Source of the DNA: Actinomyces viscosus | Lineage (GTDB): Bacteria; Actinomycetota; Actinomycetes; Actinomycetales; Actinomycetaceae | Direction: 5' to 3' | NCBI RefSeq assembly: GCF_900637975.1 | Contig: NZ_LR134477.1 | Span: 1,364,001 to 1,428,000, forward strand | DNA: 64,000 nt | Part shown: positions 28,376 through 37,216 of the stretch, one piece after another | How positions within the stretch are numbered: the first letter of the stretch is position 1 | Layout of the letters: every line of letters starts with the position of its first letter | Translations under genes and position numbers: made by a program | Notes under the pieces: generated by a model | Database searches by the model: none | What the model saw: the letters and a program-made list of their open reading frames with translations, nothing else | Told to the model about the DNA's origin: nothing

Positions 28376-28376
<1 letters not shown>
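27366..28376 (+). CDS. cysD: Sulfate adenylyltransferase subunit 2
   Basis: CysD forms APS from sulfate and ATP together with the GTPase CysN. The 336-aa protein has a Pro/Ala-rich extension of about 40 residues, then the PP-loop LLFSGGKDSVVMLHLARK, HVDTGHNFPEVLAYRD, GGGRRDEEKARAKERI and SNWTELDVWRYIERE. Apart from the extension, length and motifs are standard. The start overlaps the cysH stop (ATGA) and the end overlaps cysN by one base, so the four enzymes are translationally linked. Confidence 0.96.
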
Positions 28377-29758
<1,382 letters not shown>

Positions 29759-29765
29759 GCGACGC

Positions 29766-30659
29766 ATGACCCACGAGCTCTCCCCCGGTCTCTCCCCCGA
29801 CGTGCCCGCGGCCTCGGTACCGCCGGTATCGCCGGTATCGCCGTCAGCGCAGTCTCCGTCGTCGCCCTGCGCGCCGGGCTCCGGCACCGCGCAGGCCACC
29901 GGTTCCCCTCACGGCTGGGTGGCGCTGGTGGGCGGAGGCCCGGGCAGCAGCGACCTCATCACCGCCCGCGGCCTGGAGCTGCTGGGCCGGGCCGACTGCG
30001 TCGTCGTCGACGCCCTGGCACCGCGCGACCTCCTGGAGGGCCTGAAGCCCGGCACCGAGGTCATTGACGCCTCCAAGCGGCGCGGCCGGCACGTCCTGAG
30101 CCAGGAGGAGATCGACGCGCTGCTGATCGACCTGGCCCGCCGCGGCAAGGGGGTGGTCCGTCTCAAGGGCGGCGACCCCTACGTGCTGGGGCGCGGCGGG
30201 GAGGAGGCGGCCGCCTGCCGTGAGGCCGGAGTCGCCGTCGAGGTGGTCCCCGGGATCACCAGCGCCATCGCCGTGCCCGCGGCGGCCGGGATCCCCGTCA
30301 CCCACCGGGGGCTGTCCCGCGGCTTCTCGGTCATCACGGCCCACGCGGACCTCGGGGTCCTCCCCCAGCGCCGCGATCACACCCTCATCCTGCTCATGGG
30401 GGTCTCCCGGCTGCGGGACTCGGTCGCCTCCCTGCTGGCGGCCGGCAGCGATGCGGCGACTCCCGCGGCGATCATCGAGCGCGGCTACCACCCCGACCAG
30501 CGCGTGACCACCACCGAGCTGCGATGTCTGGCCGACGTCGCCGCCCGCTACGACGTCGCCGCGCCCGCGGTCATCGTCATCGGCGACGTCGTCACCCTGA
30601 GCCCGTACTGGGCCGACCGAGTCGTCGAGGAGGCCAGGCCGGCGAGCCCCGCCGCCTAG
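29766..30659 (+). CDS. cobA: Uroporphyrinogen-III C-methyltransferase (siroheme branch)
   Basis: SUMT makes precorrin-2 from uroporphyrinogen III using SAM, supplying siroheme for the sulfite reductase of this operon. The 297-aa protein has about 50 Pro/Ser/Ala-rich residues, including a VSPVSP repeat, then VALVGGGPGSSDLITARGLE, VVRLKGGDPYVLGRGGEE, EVVPGITSAIAVPAAAGIP and PVTHRGLSRGFSVITAH, all SUMT signatures. No precorrin-2 dehydrogenase domain (as in CysG) is fused. ATG 29766 was chosen as the first start after the cysN stop. Confidence 0.92.
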   Translation: MTHELSPGLSPDVPAASVPPVSPVSPSAQSPSSPCAPGSGTAQATGSPHGWVALVGGGPGSSDLITARGLELLGRADCVVVDALAPRDLLEGLKPGTEVIDASKRRGRHVLSQEEIDALLIDLARRGKGVVRLKGGDPYVLGRGGEEAAACREAGVAVEVVPGITSAIAVPAAAGIPVTHRGLSRGFSVITAHADLGVLPQRRDHTLILLMGVSRLRDSVASLLAAGSDAATPAAIIERGYHPDQRVTTTELRCLADVAARYDVAAPAVIVIGDVVTLSPYWADRVVEEARPASPAA

Positions 30660-30700
30660 CCCGTATCGGCGCACGAAGACCGAGAACCCTGGAGTCACTG

Positions 30701-31735
30701 ATGCGCAAGCTTGTTCTTCTCGCCCTCGTCGGCCTGGCGGCTCAGCTGGTCGACGGCTCCCTGGGGATGGGCTACGGCATGACCTCGTCCTCCCTTCTGC
30801 TCCTGGCCGGGCTGAGCCCGGCCCTGGCCTCGGCCTCGGTGCACCTGGCTGAGATCGGTACGACGCTGGCCTCGGGAGCCTCCCACTGGCGGCTGGGCAA
30901 CACCGACCCGCGCCTGGTGGCCCGGCTGGGACTGCCCGGAGCGGTGGGAGCCTTCAGCGGGGCCACGGTCCTGTCGCACCTGTCCACACGGGCGGCGACC
31001 CCGGTGACGGCGGCCCTGCTGATCCTGCTGGGGGCCTACGTCCTGGGTCGTTTCGCCCTGAGACCGCCTCAGGGCTCGGACCGGCGGTCCCCGCACGGCA
31101 GGAGGCTCCTGGTTCCCCTGGGCCTGGTAGGCGGTTTCATCGACGCCACCGGCGGTGGCGGCTGGGGACCGGTGACCACGACGACGCTGCTGACCCACGG
31201 TCGCACTTCCCCGCGCACGGTGGTCGGCTCGGTGGGCGCCTCGGAGTTCCTGGTGACCGTGGCGGCCTCGGCCGGCTTCCTCACCGGCCTGGGAACGGCG
31301 GGCATCAGCATCGGGATCGTCCTGGCCCTCCTGGCCGGCGGGCTGGTGGCGGCACCGATCGCGGCCTGGCTCGTCTCCCGCCTGCCCGGCTCGGTGCTGG
31401 GCACCGCCGTCGGCGGGCTGATCCTGGCCACGAACCTACGCGTCCTGCTGTCGTGGGCCGGGGCCTCGGCCCGGACCGGGGTCCTGTCCTATGGGGTGCT
31501 CATCGCCCTGTGGGCGGTATTCCTGCGTCTGTCGGTCCGCAAGGCGCGGGCCACGGCCCGTCAGGCCCAGGCGGAGACCGGGCAGGCGCTGGAGGAGGTC
31601 AGCGCCGAGACCTCGCACGTGGGTGCATCGGCCTCGGCAGGTGAGCCGGTGGTCGCTCCCGCTTCCACCGGGCCGACGTCAGTCGACCTGGTGCACCCTC
31701 GCAGGCCCGCCGAGCTGGTGGTGGAGCCGGTATGA
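30701..31735 (+). CDS. TauE/SafE family membrane permease
   Basis: The 344-aa protein has about eight hydrophobic helices and the TauE/SafE features LVDGSLGMGYGMTSSSLLL at the N terminus and GGFIDATGGGGWGPVTTTTL in the middle. Related proteins export sulfite or import sulfate-like anions. In this operon, sulfate uptake or sulfite protection is the likely role (inference). The last ~70 residues are a Thr/Ala/Glu-rich cytoplasmic tail. It starts 41 bp after cobA and overlaps the next gene by 4 nt (ATGA). Confidence 0.87.
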   Translation: MRKLVLLALVGLAAQLVDGSLGMGYGMTSSSLLLLAGLSPALASASVHLAEIGTTLASGASHWRLGNTDPRLVARLGLPGAVGAFSGATVLSHLSTRAATPVTAALLILLGAYVLGRFALRPPQGSDRRSPHGRRLLVPLGLVGGFIDATGGGGWGPVTTTTLLTHGRTSPRTVVGSVGASEFLVTVAASAGFLTGLGTAGISIGIVLALLAGGLVAAPIAAWLVSRLPGSVLGTAVGGLILATNLRVLLSWAGASARTGVLSYGVLIALWAVFLRLSVRKARATARQAQAETGQALEEVSAETSHVGASASAGEPVVAPASTGPTSVDLVHPRRPAELVVEPV

Positions 31736-32418
31736 GTCCTCGTCCTCTGGTCCTGCTCGCCCACGGCTCGCGCCGGCCCGGGCCGTCCTCGGTCATGTCG
31801 CGCACCGCGCAGCGCATCCGCACGATCTTGCCTGAGGTGGAGGTGCGCACCGGATACGTCGAGCTCCAGCCCCCGAATCCGGCCACGGCACTGGCGGGGC
31901 TGGTGGATCCGGTGGTGCTGCCCTTCTTCCTGGCCCGCGGCTACCACGTCCTCAACGATGTTCCGGCAGCGGTGCAACGGCACGGCTCGGGAACGGTCAC
32001 CGGGCACCTGGGGGCCGAGGACCGTCTGGTGGAGGCGGTGGCGCAGCGTCTGCACGAGGCGGCCGCGCCCCTGGGCGGGCTGGCAAGCCTCGACCACATC
32101 GTCCTGGGCGCTGCGGGGTCCCGTCAGGCAGCGGCGCTTGAGGAGGTCGAGGCCGTCAGCCGCATGCTGGAGGAGCGTCTGGGCCGCAGGGTGACGCCCG
32201 CCTACCTCTCGGCGGCGCGTCCCACCGTGCGTGACGCGGTGAACGCGGGGCGCGCCCGGGGAGCCCGCCGGGTGGGGGTTGCCACCTACCTGCTGGCGGA
32301 GGGCCGTTTCCACCGGGCCCTGCACTCCACGGGCGCCGACGTCGTCGCCGCACCCATCGGCGACCATCCGGCGGTCGCGGAGCTGGTGGCCCACCGCTAC
32401 CGGGAGCTGGTCGCCTGA
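31732..32418 (+). CDS. Sirohydrochlorin chelatase-like protein (CbiX/SirB family)
   Basis: The 228-aa protein has the CbiX-type N terminus PLVLLAHGSRRPGPSSV with the conserved His, the second half-domain motif HIVLGAAGSRQAAAL, and VVLPFFLARGYHVLNDVP with a candidate metal-binding His. It would insert Fe2+ into sirohydrochlorin as the last step to siroheme. A cobalt chelatase role is possible but no cobalamin genes are near. It overlaps the TauE-like gene (ATGA) and closes the sulfur operon. Confidence 0.85.
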   Translation: MSPRPLVLLAHGSRRPGPSSVMSRTAQRIRTILPEVEVRTGYVELQPPNPATALAGLVDPVVLPFFLARGYHVLNDVPAAVQRHGSGTVTGHLGAEDRLVEAVAQRLHEAAAPLGGLASLDHIVLGAAGSRQAAALEEVEAVSRMLEERLGRRVTPAYLSAARPTVRDAVNAGRARGARRVGVATYLLAEGRFHRALHSTGADVVAAPIGDHPAVAELVAHRYRELVA

Positions 32419-32496
32419 CCGCGACGCGCGCGGCGCCCCCTCACGGACGTGCACGTCGGCCCCTCAAGCCCGCTGACGCGTTCGGCGCGGCGGTCG

Positions 32497-33303
32497 TCAG
32501 TCGGTGCCGTTGCCGAGGAGACGCTCAGACAGGCGCTGAATGATGGGCTCGATCTCCTCCGAGGAGGTGGCCGCGGCACTCACACGACCGAAGATGCTCA
32601 CAGCGAGGAGTCCGAACGCGGTTTCCTCGTCCTGCCGGCTCGGCTCGCCGCGCCCGCGGGAACGGGCCATCTGAACGGAGATCTCCTTCAGCCAGCGTCT
32701 CCAGGCGCCGGTCAGCCTGTCCCTGGAGTCCTCATGGCGTATCGCGTAGAGCCAGGTCTCCAGGTGCAGGACGACGTCCTCGATGGGGAGCTCCTGGAGC
32801 TGCTCGCCCCACTGGTCGGGGCTCACCTCCTGACCGACCTGGCTCGCGCTATCGTCGTCACAGGTGACGACCTCCAGGAACAGGGCCTCCTTGGAGGAGA
32901 AGGAGGAGTAGAAGGCGCCCTTGGTGAACCCCGCCGCTGAGGCGATATCACTGACCGAGGCACCCTCATAGCCCTTGGCCGCGAAGACCTCCCTGGCCGC
33001 GGCGAGGATCCGCGCCCTGGTCTCCTCGCTCCGACGTCGTCCACCTCTCCGCCCGGAGGCAGCGCCACTGACCGCTGTGGACGCGGTGGCCAGCTTCTGA
33101 GAGGCACGTTCCAGTGAGGCCGATACCGCATTCTCGCTGGTGCGCAGTGCCCCTTGACCCGCTGCTTCCACCACGCGGGAGAAGGCGCTGATCGCCTCGT
33201 TAAGAGCGCGGGTCGCCTCCCTGATGTCGTCGGAAGCAGAGGCCCCGGAGTCCCCGGAGTCACTGTCACTGCCCTGTCCGTGGGCGGAGCTCCTGGTGGT
33301 CAT
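32497..33303 (-). CDS. TetR-family regulator with long N-terminal extension
   Basis: The 268-aa protein is unusual in having about 85 polar, helical residues (SDDIREATRALNEAISAFS) before the TetR DNA-binding domain, which runs ETRARILAAAREVFAAKGYE then ASVSDIASAAGFTKGAFYSS. The ligand domain follows. It lies downstream of the ABC-2 permease on the same strand and probably controls that operon. Its ATG at 33303 has no ribosome site, but TACAGT (33315-33310) sits 6 nt upstream, suggesting a leaderless own promoter. It could also be read from the transporter transcript. Confidence 0.88.
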   Translation of the reverse strand: MTTRSSAHGQGSDSDSGDSGASASDDIREATRALNEAISAFSRVVEAAGQGALRTSENAVSASLERASQKLATASTAVSGAASGRRGGRRRSEETRARILAAAREVFAAKGYEGASVSDIASAAGFTKGAFYSSFSSKEALFLEVVTCDDDSASQVGQEVSPDQWGEQLQELPIEDVVLHLETWLYAIRHEDSRDRLTGAWRRWLKEISVQMARSRGRGEPSRQDEETAFGLLAVSIFGRVSAAATSSEEIEPIIQRLSERLLGNGTD

Positions 33304-33430
33304 GTCCCCACTGTAGATGAGGCCCTTCAGAAAGCGGCTCTCAGCGGCTCCTTCTCAGGGTCCTTCCCAGAGGCCTTCTCAGGGGCCGTGGACCTGCGAC
33401 CAGTGATGACGGCCCGTGCTCCTCGCCGGC

Positions 33431-34240
33431 TCAGGGCCGCCTTCCCAGGGCCCACGACGCTCCCACCACGGCTACCAGGCACCATCCTCCCAGCAGAGCC
33501 CAGGAACGGGCGGGCATCGTGGAGTCATGGGGGAACAGCCCGGCACGCACCACCTGGGCCATGGGCTCGAAGGGCAGCCAGCGGTGAACCTCCTGCGCCC
33601 AGCCGGGGAGCCTGTCGGCGGGGAAGCTCATCGGTGAGAACAGCATGATTCCGAAGGCGAGCACCTGGGAGAGGATCTGGGCCAGCGCCGGGGCCAGGAG
33701 CGTGGCGATGGCGTAGCCGATGCAGGCTGCCGTCAGGGCGACCAGCACGGCACCGGGGACCAGCCACCACCGTGGAGCAAGGTCGACGTCGAAGCGGGCA
33801 TTGGCGACGAGGACGCCCAGGACCAGTCCGGGAAGCGCCAGAACAGTCCAGATCGCAAGGTCGGCCAGGAGGAAGGCGACCCTGGGGACGGGCAGGGTGC
33901 GCATCCAGTCCAGGCTGCCCTCGGTGCGCGACTGGGAGACCCACTGGGGCGTCATGATGAGCCCCAGCGAGATGAGGGCGATCGTTGGTCCACCACCGGC
34001 CAGGTAAAGACTCGCCTCGTGACCGGGATGGCCCGCGATGAGCCCGTACCCCAGGACCATTGAGACGGACAGCAGCGTCTGGACAATGATGAAGAGGGGA
34101 AGCATGGGCAGGCTGCGGCGAAACTGCCACTGGATGAGCAGTCCGAGCTGGCTTCGCATCGGTGCTGCCCGGACGAGCTCTCCGTGGTTCACCGGGGCGG
34201 CGGAGCCTTCTTGAACGAGTGCGCTGGTTGTCGGGGTCAT
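33431..34240 (-). CDS. ABC-2 type transporter permease
   Basis: The 269-aa membrane protein has about six hydrophobic helices (LPMLPLFIIVQTLLSVSMVL, AIWTVLALPGLVLGVLVANA and others) and the FSPMSFPADRLPGWAQ and WLPFEPMAQVVR segments typical of ABC-2 permeases. With the adjacent ATPase it forms an exporter, likely for a drug or lipid. I chose ATG 34240 (MTPTTSALVQEG) because GGGAGG lies seven bases upstream. It follows the ATPase stop by 82 bp. Confidence 0.88.
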   Translation of the reverse strand: MTPTTSALVQEGSAAPVNHGELVRAAPMRSQLGLLIQWQFRRSLPMLPLFIIVQTLLSVSMVLGYGLIAGHPGHEASLYLAGGGPTIALISLGLIMTPQWVSQSRTEGSLDWMRTLPVPRVAFLLADLAIWTVLALPGLVLGVLVANARFDVDLAPRWWLVPGAVLVALTAACIGYAIATLLAPALAQILSQVLAFGIMLFSPMSFPADRLPGWAQEVHRWLPFEPMAQVVRAGLFPHDSTMPARSWALLGGWCLVAVVGASWALGRRP

Positions 34241-34322
34241 CGGTTCCTCCCTGAGTGGTTTTCTCGACGGCGCTTTCCGTACTGGGTGCAGGCGGGACAT
34301 CATCGGTGCTCCTTCGCGGAGC

Positions 34323-35276
34323 TCATGCGGCACCGCGAAGAGGCTCCTCGTCCGCACCCCGAGTGAGGTCGACGTAGACCTCCTCCAGGGAGATCGGAGC
34401 CAGCTCGTAGCGCTCGATCATGCCCCGCTCCAGGGCCTCAGCGGCCCACGTCACTGCCTGCACCGTCTGTCCCTCCGCGATCGGCAGGACCGCTCGTACG
34501 CCGTCGTGCCGCGTCAGACTCATGCCTGCCGGTGGCTCAAGCCGGCGGCCGGGCACCTGACTGACTTCCAGGACGAAGGACGATCCGTGACCTGCCACGA
34601 GTGCCGCAGGAGTTCCCTCGGCGATGACGTGACCGTGGTCCAGGACGGTGAGCCGGTCCACTGCTCGTTCGGCCTCCCGTACGTTGTGGGTTACGAGGAG
34701 GACCGCGGACCCGGTCTCGGCCAGCAGACGGATCTGGTCCCACAGCAGGCGGCGGCGCACCGGGTCGACGTCGTTGGTGGGCTCATCGAGGATGACCAGC
34801 CGTCCGGGGACGACGGCGCACATGGCGAATGCCGTCAGGCGGGCGATTCCACCAGAGATCTTCTGCGCAGGAGTCGTCGCCCACTCCCCCAGGTCGAGGG
34901 CCTCAATGAGCTCCTCGGCACGCCTGCGGGTCTGACGAGGACGCCCTCCTCGCAAACGCCCTACCAGCTCAATGGCCACCCGTGGAGTCAGACCCGTGAT
35001 CGGCACGTTGGCCTGCGCCTGGACGTTGGTGAGGCGGCGGGCGACAGCGGGATGCTCGATGGCGTCGACGCCGTCGAGAGTGATGCGCCCGGAGGTTGGA
35101 CGCAGCAGCCCCACCACCTGGTTGACGAGCGTGGTCTTACCCGCGCCGTTGTGTCCGAGAAGTCCAACCACCTCACCGGCGCCCACCCGCATGGTGACAC
35201 CGGCGTTGGCTCTCAGCGTGTGCGATCCGCTTCCGAAGTGCTTGTGAAGATCCTCAATGCTCAGTACGCAGTCCAC
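34323..35276 (-). CDS. ABC transporter ATP-binding protein (drug-export type)
   Basis: The 317-aa ATPase has Walker A in GLLGHNGAGKTTLVNQVV, an ISGG signature in AQKISGGIARLTAFAM (the normal LSGGQ Leu is replaced), Walker B in GRLVILDEPTNDVDP and the H-loop VTHNVREAER. The ~100-residue C-terminal part matches DrrA/CcmA-type exporters. The start is GTG 35276 (MDCVLSIEDLHKHFG), preceded by GAGGAGG seven bases away; the longer frame upstream has no start signal. The upstream region carries three operator-like motifs. Confidence 0.9.
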   Translation of the reverse strand: MDCVLSIEDLHKHFGSGSHTLRANAGVTMRVGAGEVVGLLGHNGAGKTTLVNQVVGLLRPTSGRITLDGVDAIEHPAVARRLTNVQAQANVPITGLTPRVAIELVGRLRGGRPRQTRRRAEELIEALDLGEWATTPAQKISGGIARLTAFAMCAVVPGRLVILDEPTNDVDPVRRRLLWDQIRLLAETGSAVLLVTHNVREAERAVDRLTVLDHGHVIAEGTPAALVAGHGSSFVLEVSQVPGRRLEPPAGMSLTRHDGVRAVLPIAEGQTVQAVTWAAEALERGMIERYELAPISLEEVYVDLTRGADEEPLRGAA

Positions 35277-35341
35277 GAAGAAGCCTCCTCTTTCCGTCTC
35301 TGTCCGGCACCGGCGTCTCAAACTGACGCCCACCAAGTTCG

Positions 35342-35425
35342 TACCGGTTGGTATCTACAGTACCAGACAGTATTTCCTTGATGTTTCCAGACGAGAACTG
35401 GAACGCTGTCCCATACCGATCAGTA
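35342..35425. promoter_or_regulatory. Three TACC-N5-GTA operator-like motifs
   Basis: TACCGGTTGGTA (35342-35353), TACCAGACAGTA (35361-35372) and TACCGATCAGTA (35414-35425) share TACC and GTA with a 5-nt centre. They occur within 84 bp before the ABC ATPase. On the minus strand two of them include TACTGT, a possible -10, so a bound repressor would block the promoter. The form suits a TetR-family dimer, most simply the TetR protein at the end of this operon. Confidence 0.6.
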
Positions 35426-35438
35426 TGGGACAGCGTTC
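35401..35438. terminator. Perfect 16-bp hairpin between two minus-strand operons
   Basis: GAACGCTGTCCCATAC (35401-35416) and GTATGGGACAGCGTTC (35423-35438) pair perfectly around a 6-nt loop, 37 bp after the stop of the upstream ABC exporter gene. It has no T-run. It may end that transcript, and it contains the third TACC-N5-GTA motif, so it could double as an operator. Confidence 0.65.
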
Positions 35439-35474
35439 TCCATGGTTCTGTCGCGTCTGAGACCCCGGCGTGAC

Positions 35475-37214
35475 TCACCCCTGCCGGATGTGCCAGCGCG
35501 AGGAGGCGGTGGAGGCCTCGATGAACTCGCGGAAGGGGCCGGGCGTGGTCGCGAGCTCGTGAGGCGTACCGTGCTGGGCCACGCGGGCTCCGGACTGGGT
35601 CGGTTCGAGGAAGATGACCTCGTCGGCCTGACGGACGGTGGACAGGCGGTGAGCCACCACCATGACGGTGCGCCCCTCGGAGAGCTCGCGCACCACCTCG
35701 GTGATCGCGGACTCGTTCTCCCCGTCCAGGGCCGAGGTGATCTCGTCGAGCAGGAGGATCGGGGCGTCCTTGACGAAGGCGCGGGCGATCGCGACCCGCT
35801 GACGCTCCCCGCCGGACAGGCTCAGACCACCGGGACCGACCTGGGTGTCCCACCCGTGCGGGAGCGACTCGATGACGCGGTCCAGGCGGGCGCGGCGGGC
35901 GGCCTCGGCCAGCTCGGCGTCGGTGGCCTCGGGCCGGGCGATGCGCAGGTTCTCCCGGATGGTGGTGTCGAACAGGTAGACGTCCTGGAAGACCATGGAG
36001 GTCATGCCCATGATCGTCGCGGTTCGCATGGATCGCACCGGGGCCCCGCCGATGGTGACCGTCCCGTCGTCGACGTCCCAGAACCGGGCGGCCAGGCGAA
36101 GGATCGTGGACTTACCGGCGCCCGACGGACCGACCAGGGCGGTGACTCTCCCCTGAGGGGCGGTCAGGGAGACGTTGCCCAGAACCGGTCGCCCCTCGTC
36201 GTAGGCGAAGGAGACATTCGACAGCGTGATGGTCGTCCCCTCAGGGCGGACCTCCTGGCCGGGCTCCGGGTCGGGAAGCGGGCGGGCGTCCAGGATGGAG
36301 CTCACCGCGCTCAGGGCCACCTTGGCGTTGTCGAGCTCGGAGGCGTACATGGCCGCCTTGGTCAGGGGCAGGAGCGTGCGTGCGGTCACCGTGATGATCG
36401 CCAGGTAGCCGATGACGTCGAGCCGGTGGCCGCTGACCAGCGACAGCCCGGTGGCCAGGACCAGGGCGAAGGCGATGTTGACGGTGAGGTTGAAGTACTG
36501 GCCGGGCCGTCCCTTGACGCGCAGACCGTCGAGTGTGGACTCCGCGTCGGCCTCGAGGGTGGTGCGCACCGGTTCCCAACCGGTCTCGGTGACGCCGGAG
36601 GCGCGCAGGACCGGCTGGAGGCGGGCGAACTCGATGAGCCTCCCGGCGGCGGCGGACGAGGTGCGGTCCTCCATCTCATTGGCACGGGTGGTGGCCACGC
36701 CCATGCGCCGCCAGATGAGGGTCAGCGGGATGATCGTGACAGCCATGATGAGGGCCAGGGGCCATTCGACGAAGGCCGTGGCCACCAGCATCACCAGTGG
36801 CACGATGAACGCGTTGCAGATGTTGGGGATCACCATGGAGGCCAGGTGGGAGACGGTGTTGACCTCCTTGGAGGTGGCGTTGACGACGGCGGCCTCGCGC
36901 TCGGCGCTGAACCAGCCCAGGGGCAGGGTCAGGACGTGCTCGGCGATGCGGTCGATCATCGTGTCGCAGACCTCGAAGACACTGACCCGGTAGGAGCGGT
37001 ACATGGCGAAGGTGTCGACGAGGACCGTGAGGACTCCCAGGATGACCACGGCGATGAGCCAGCCGTTGACCGACTCCGAGCGTGAGTAGAGGGCGCGCAG
37101 GAAGGGGATCATGAGGGCCAGGGTGACTCCCTGCAGGAACGCGGAGGTCACGAACCAGGTGGTGATCACCCGCATCTCGGCGGCGTTGACGATCCGCATC
37201 AGCAGCTTCCACAT
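35475..37214 (-). CDS. ABC exporter half-transporter, IrtB-like
   Basis: The protein has an N-terminal six-helix export domain (about residues 20-300) and a C-terminal ATPase with VTALVGPSGAGKSTILRLAA, SLSGGERQRVAIARAF, ILLLDEITSALDGEN and VVAHRLSTVRQAD. It pairs with the preceding half-transporter, as in IrtAB or SiaDE-type systems linked to siderophore or heme use. ATG 37214 is preceded at a good distance by AGGAGG; a GTG at 37220 overlapping the upstream stop (GTGA) is a close alternative. It is the last gene of the iron-associated operon. Confidence 0.88.
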   Translation of the reverse strand: MWKLLMRIVNAAEMRVITTWFVTSAFLQGVTLALMIPFLRALYSRSESVNGWLIAVVILGVLTVLVDTFAMYRSYRVSVFEVCDTMIDRIAEHVLTLPLGWFSAEREAAVVNATSKEVNTVSHLASMVIPNICNAFIVPLVMLVATAFVEWPLALIMAVTIIPLTLIWRRMGVATTRANEMEDRTSSAAAGRLIEFARLQPVLRASGVTETGWEPVRTTLEADAESTLDGLRVKGRPGQYFNLTVNIAFALVLATGLSLVSGHRLDVIGYLAIITVTARTLLPLTKAAMYASELDNAKVALSAVSSILDARPLPDPEPGQEVRPEGTTITLSNVSFAYDEGRPVLGNVSLTAPQGRVTALVGPSGAGKSTILRLAARFWDVDDGTVTIGGAPVRSMRTATIMGMTSMVFQDVYLFDTTIRENLRIARPEATDAELAEAARRARLDRVIESLPHGWDTQVGPGGLSLSGGERQRVAIARAFVKDAPILLLDEITSALDGENESAITEVVRELSEGRTVMVVAHRLSTVRQADEVIFLEPTQSGARVAQHGTPHELATTPGPFREFIEASTASSRWHIRQG

Positions 37215-37216
37215 GG

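Noticed and set aside
30524..30700. Longer start for the TauE-like permease
   Set aside because: The upstream part of that frame overlaps the end of cobA; ATG 30701 begins the first membrane helix and is preceded by GGAG.
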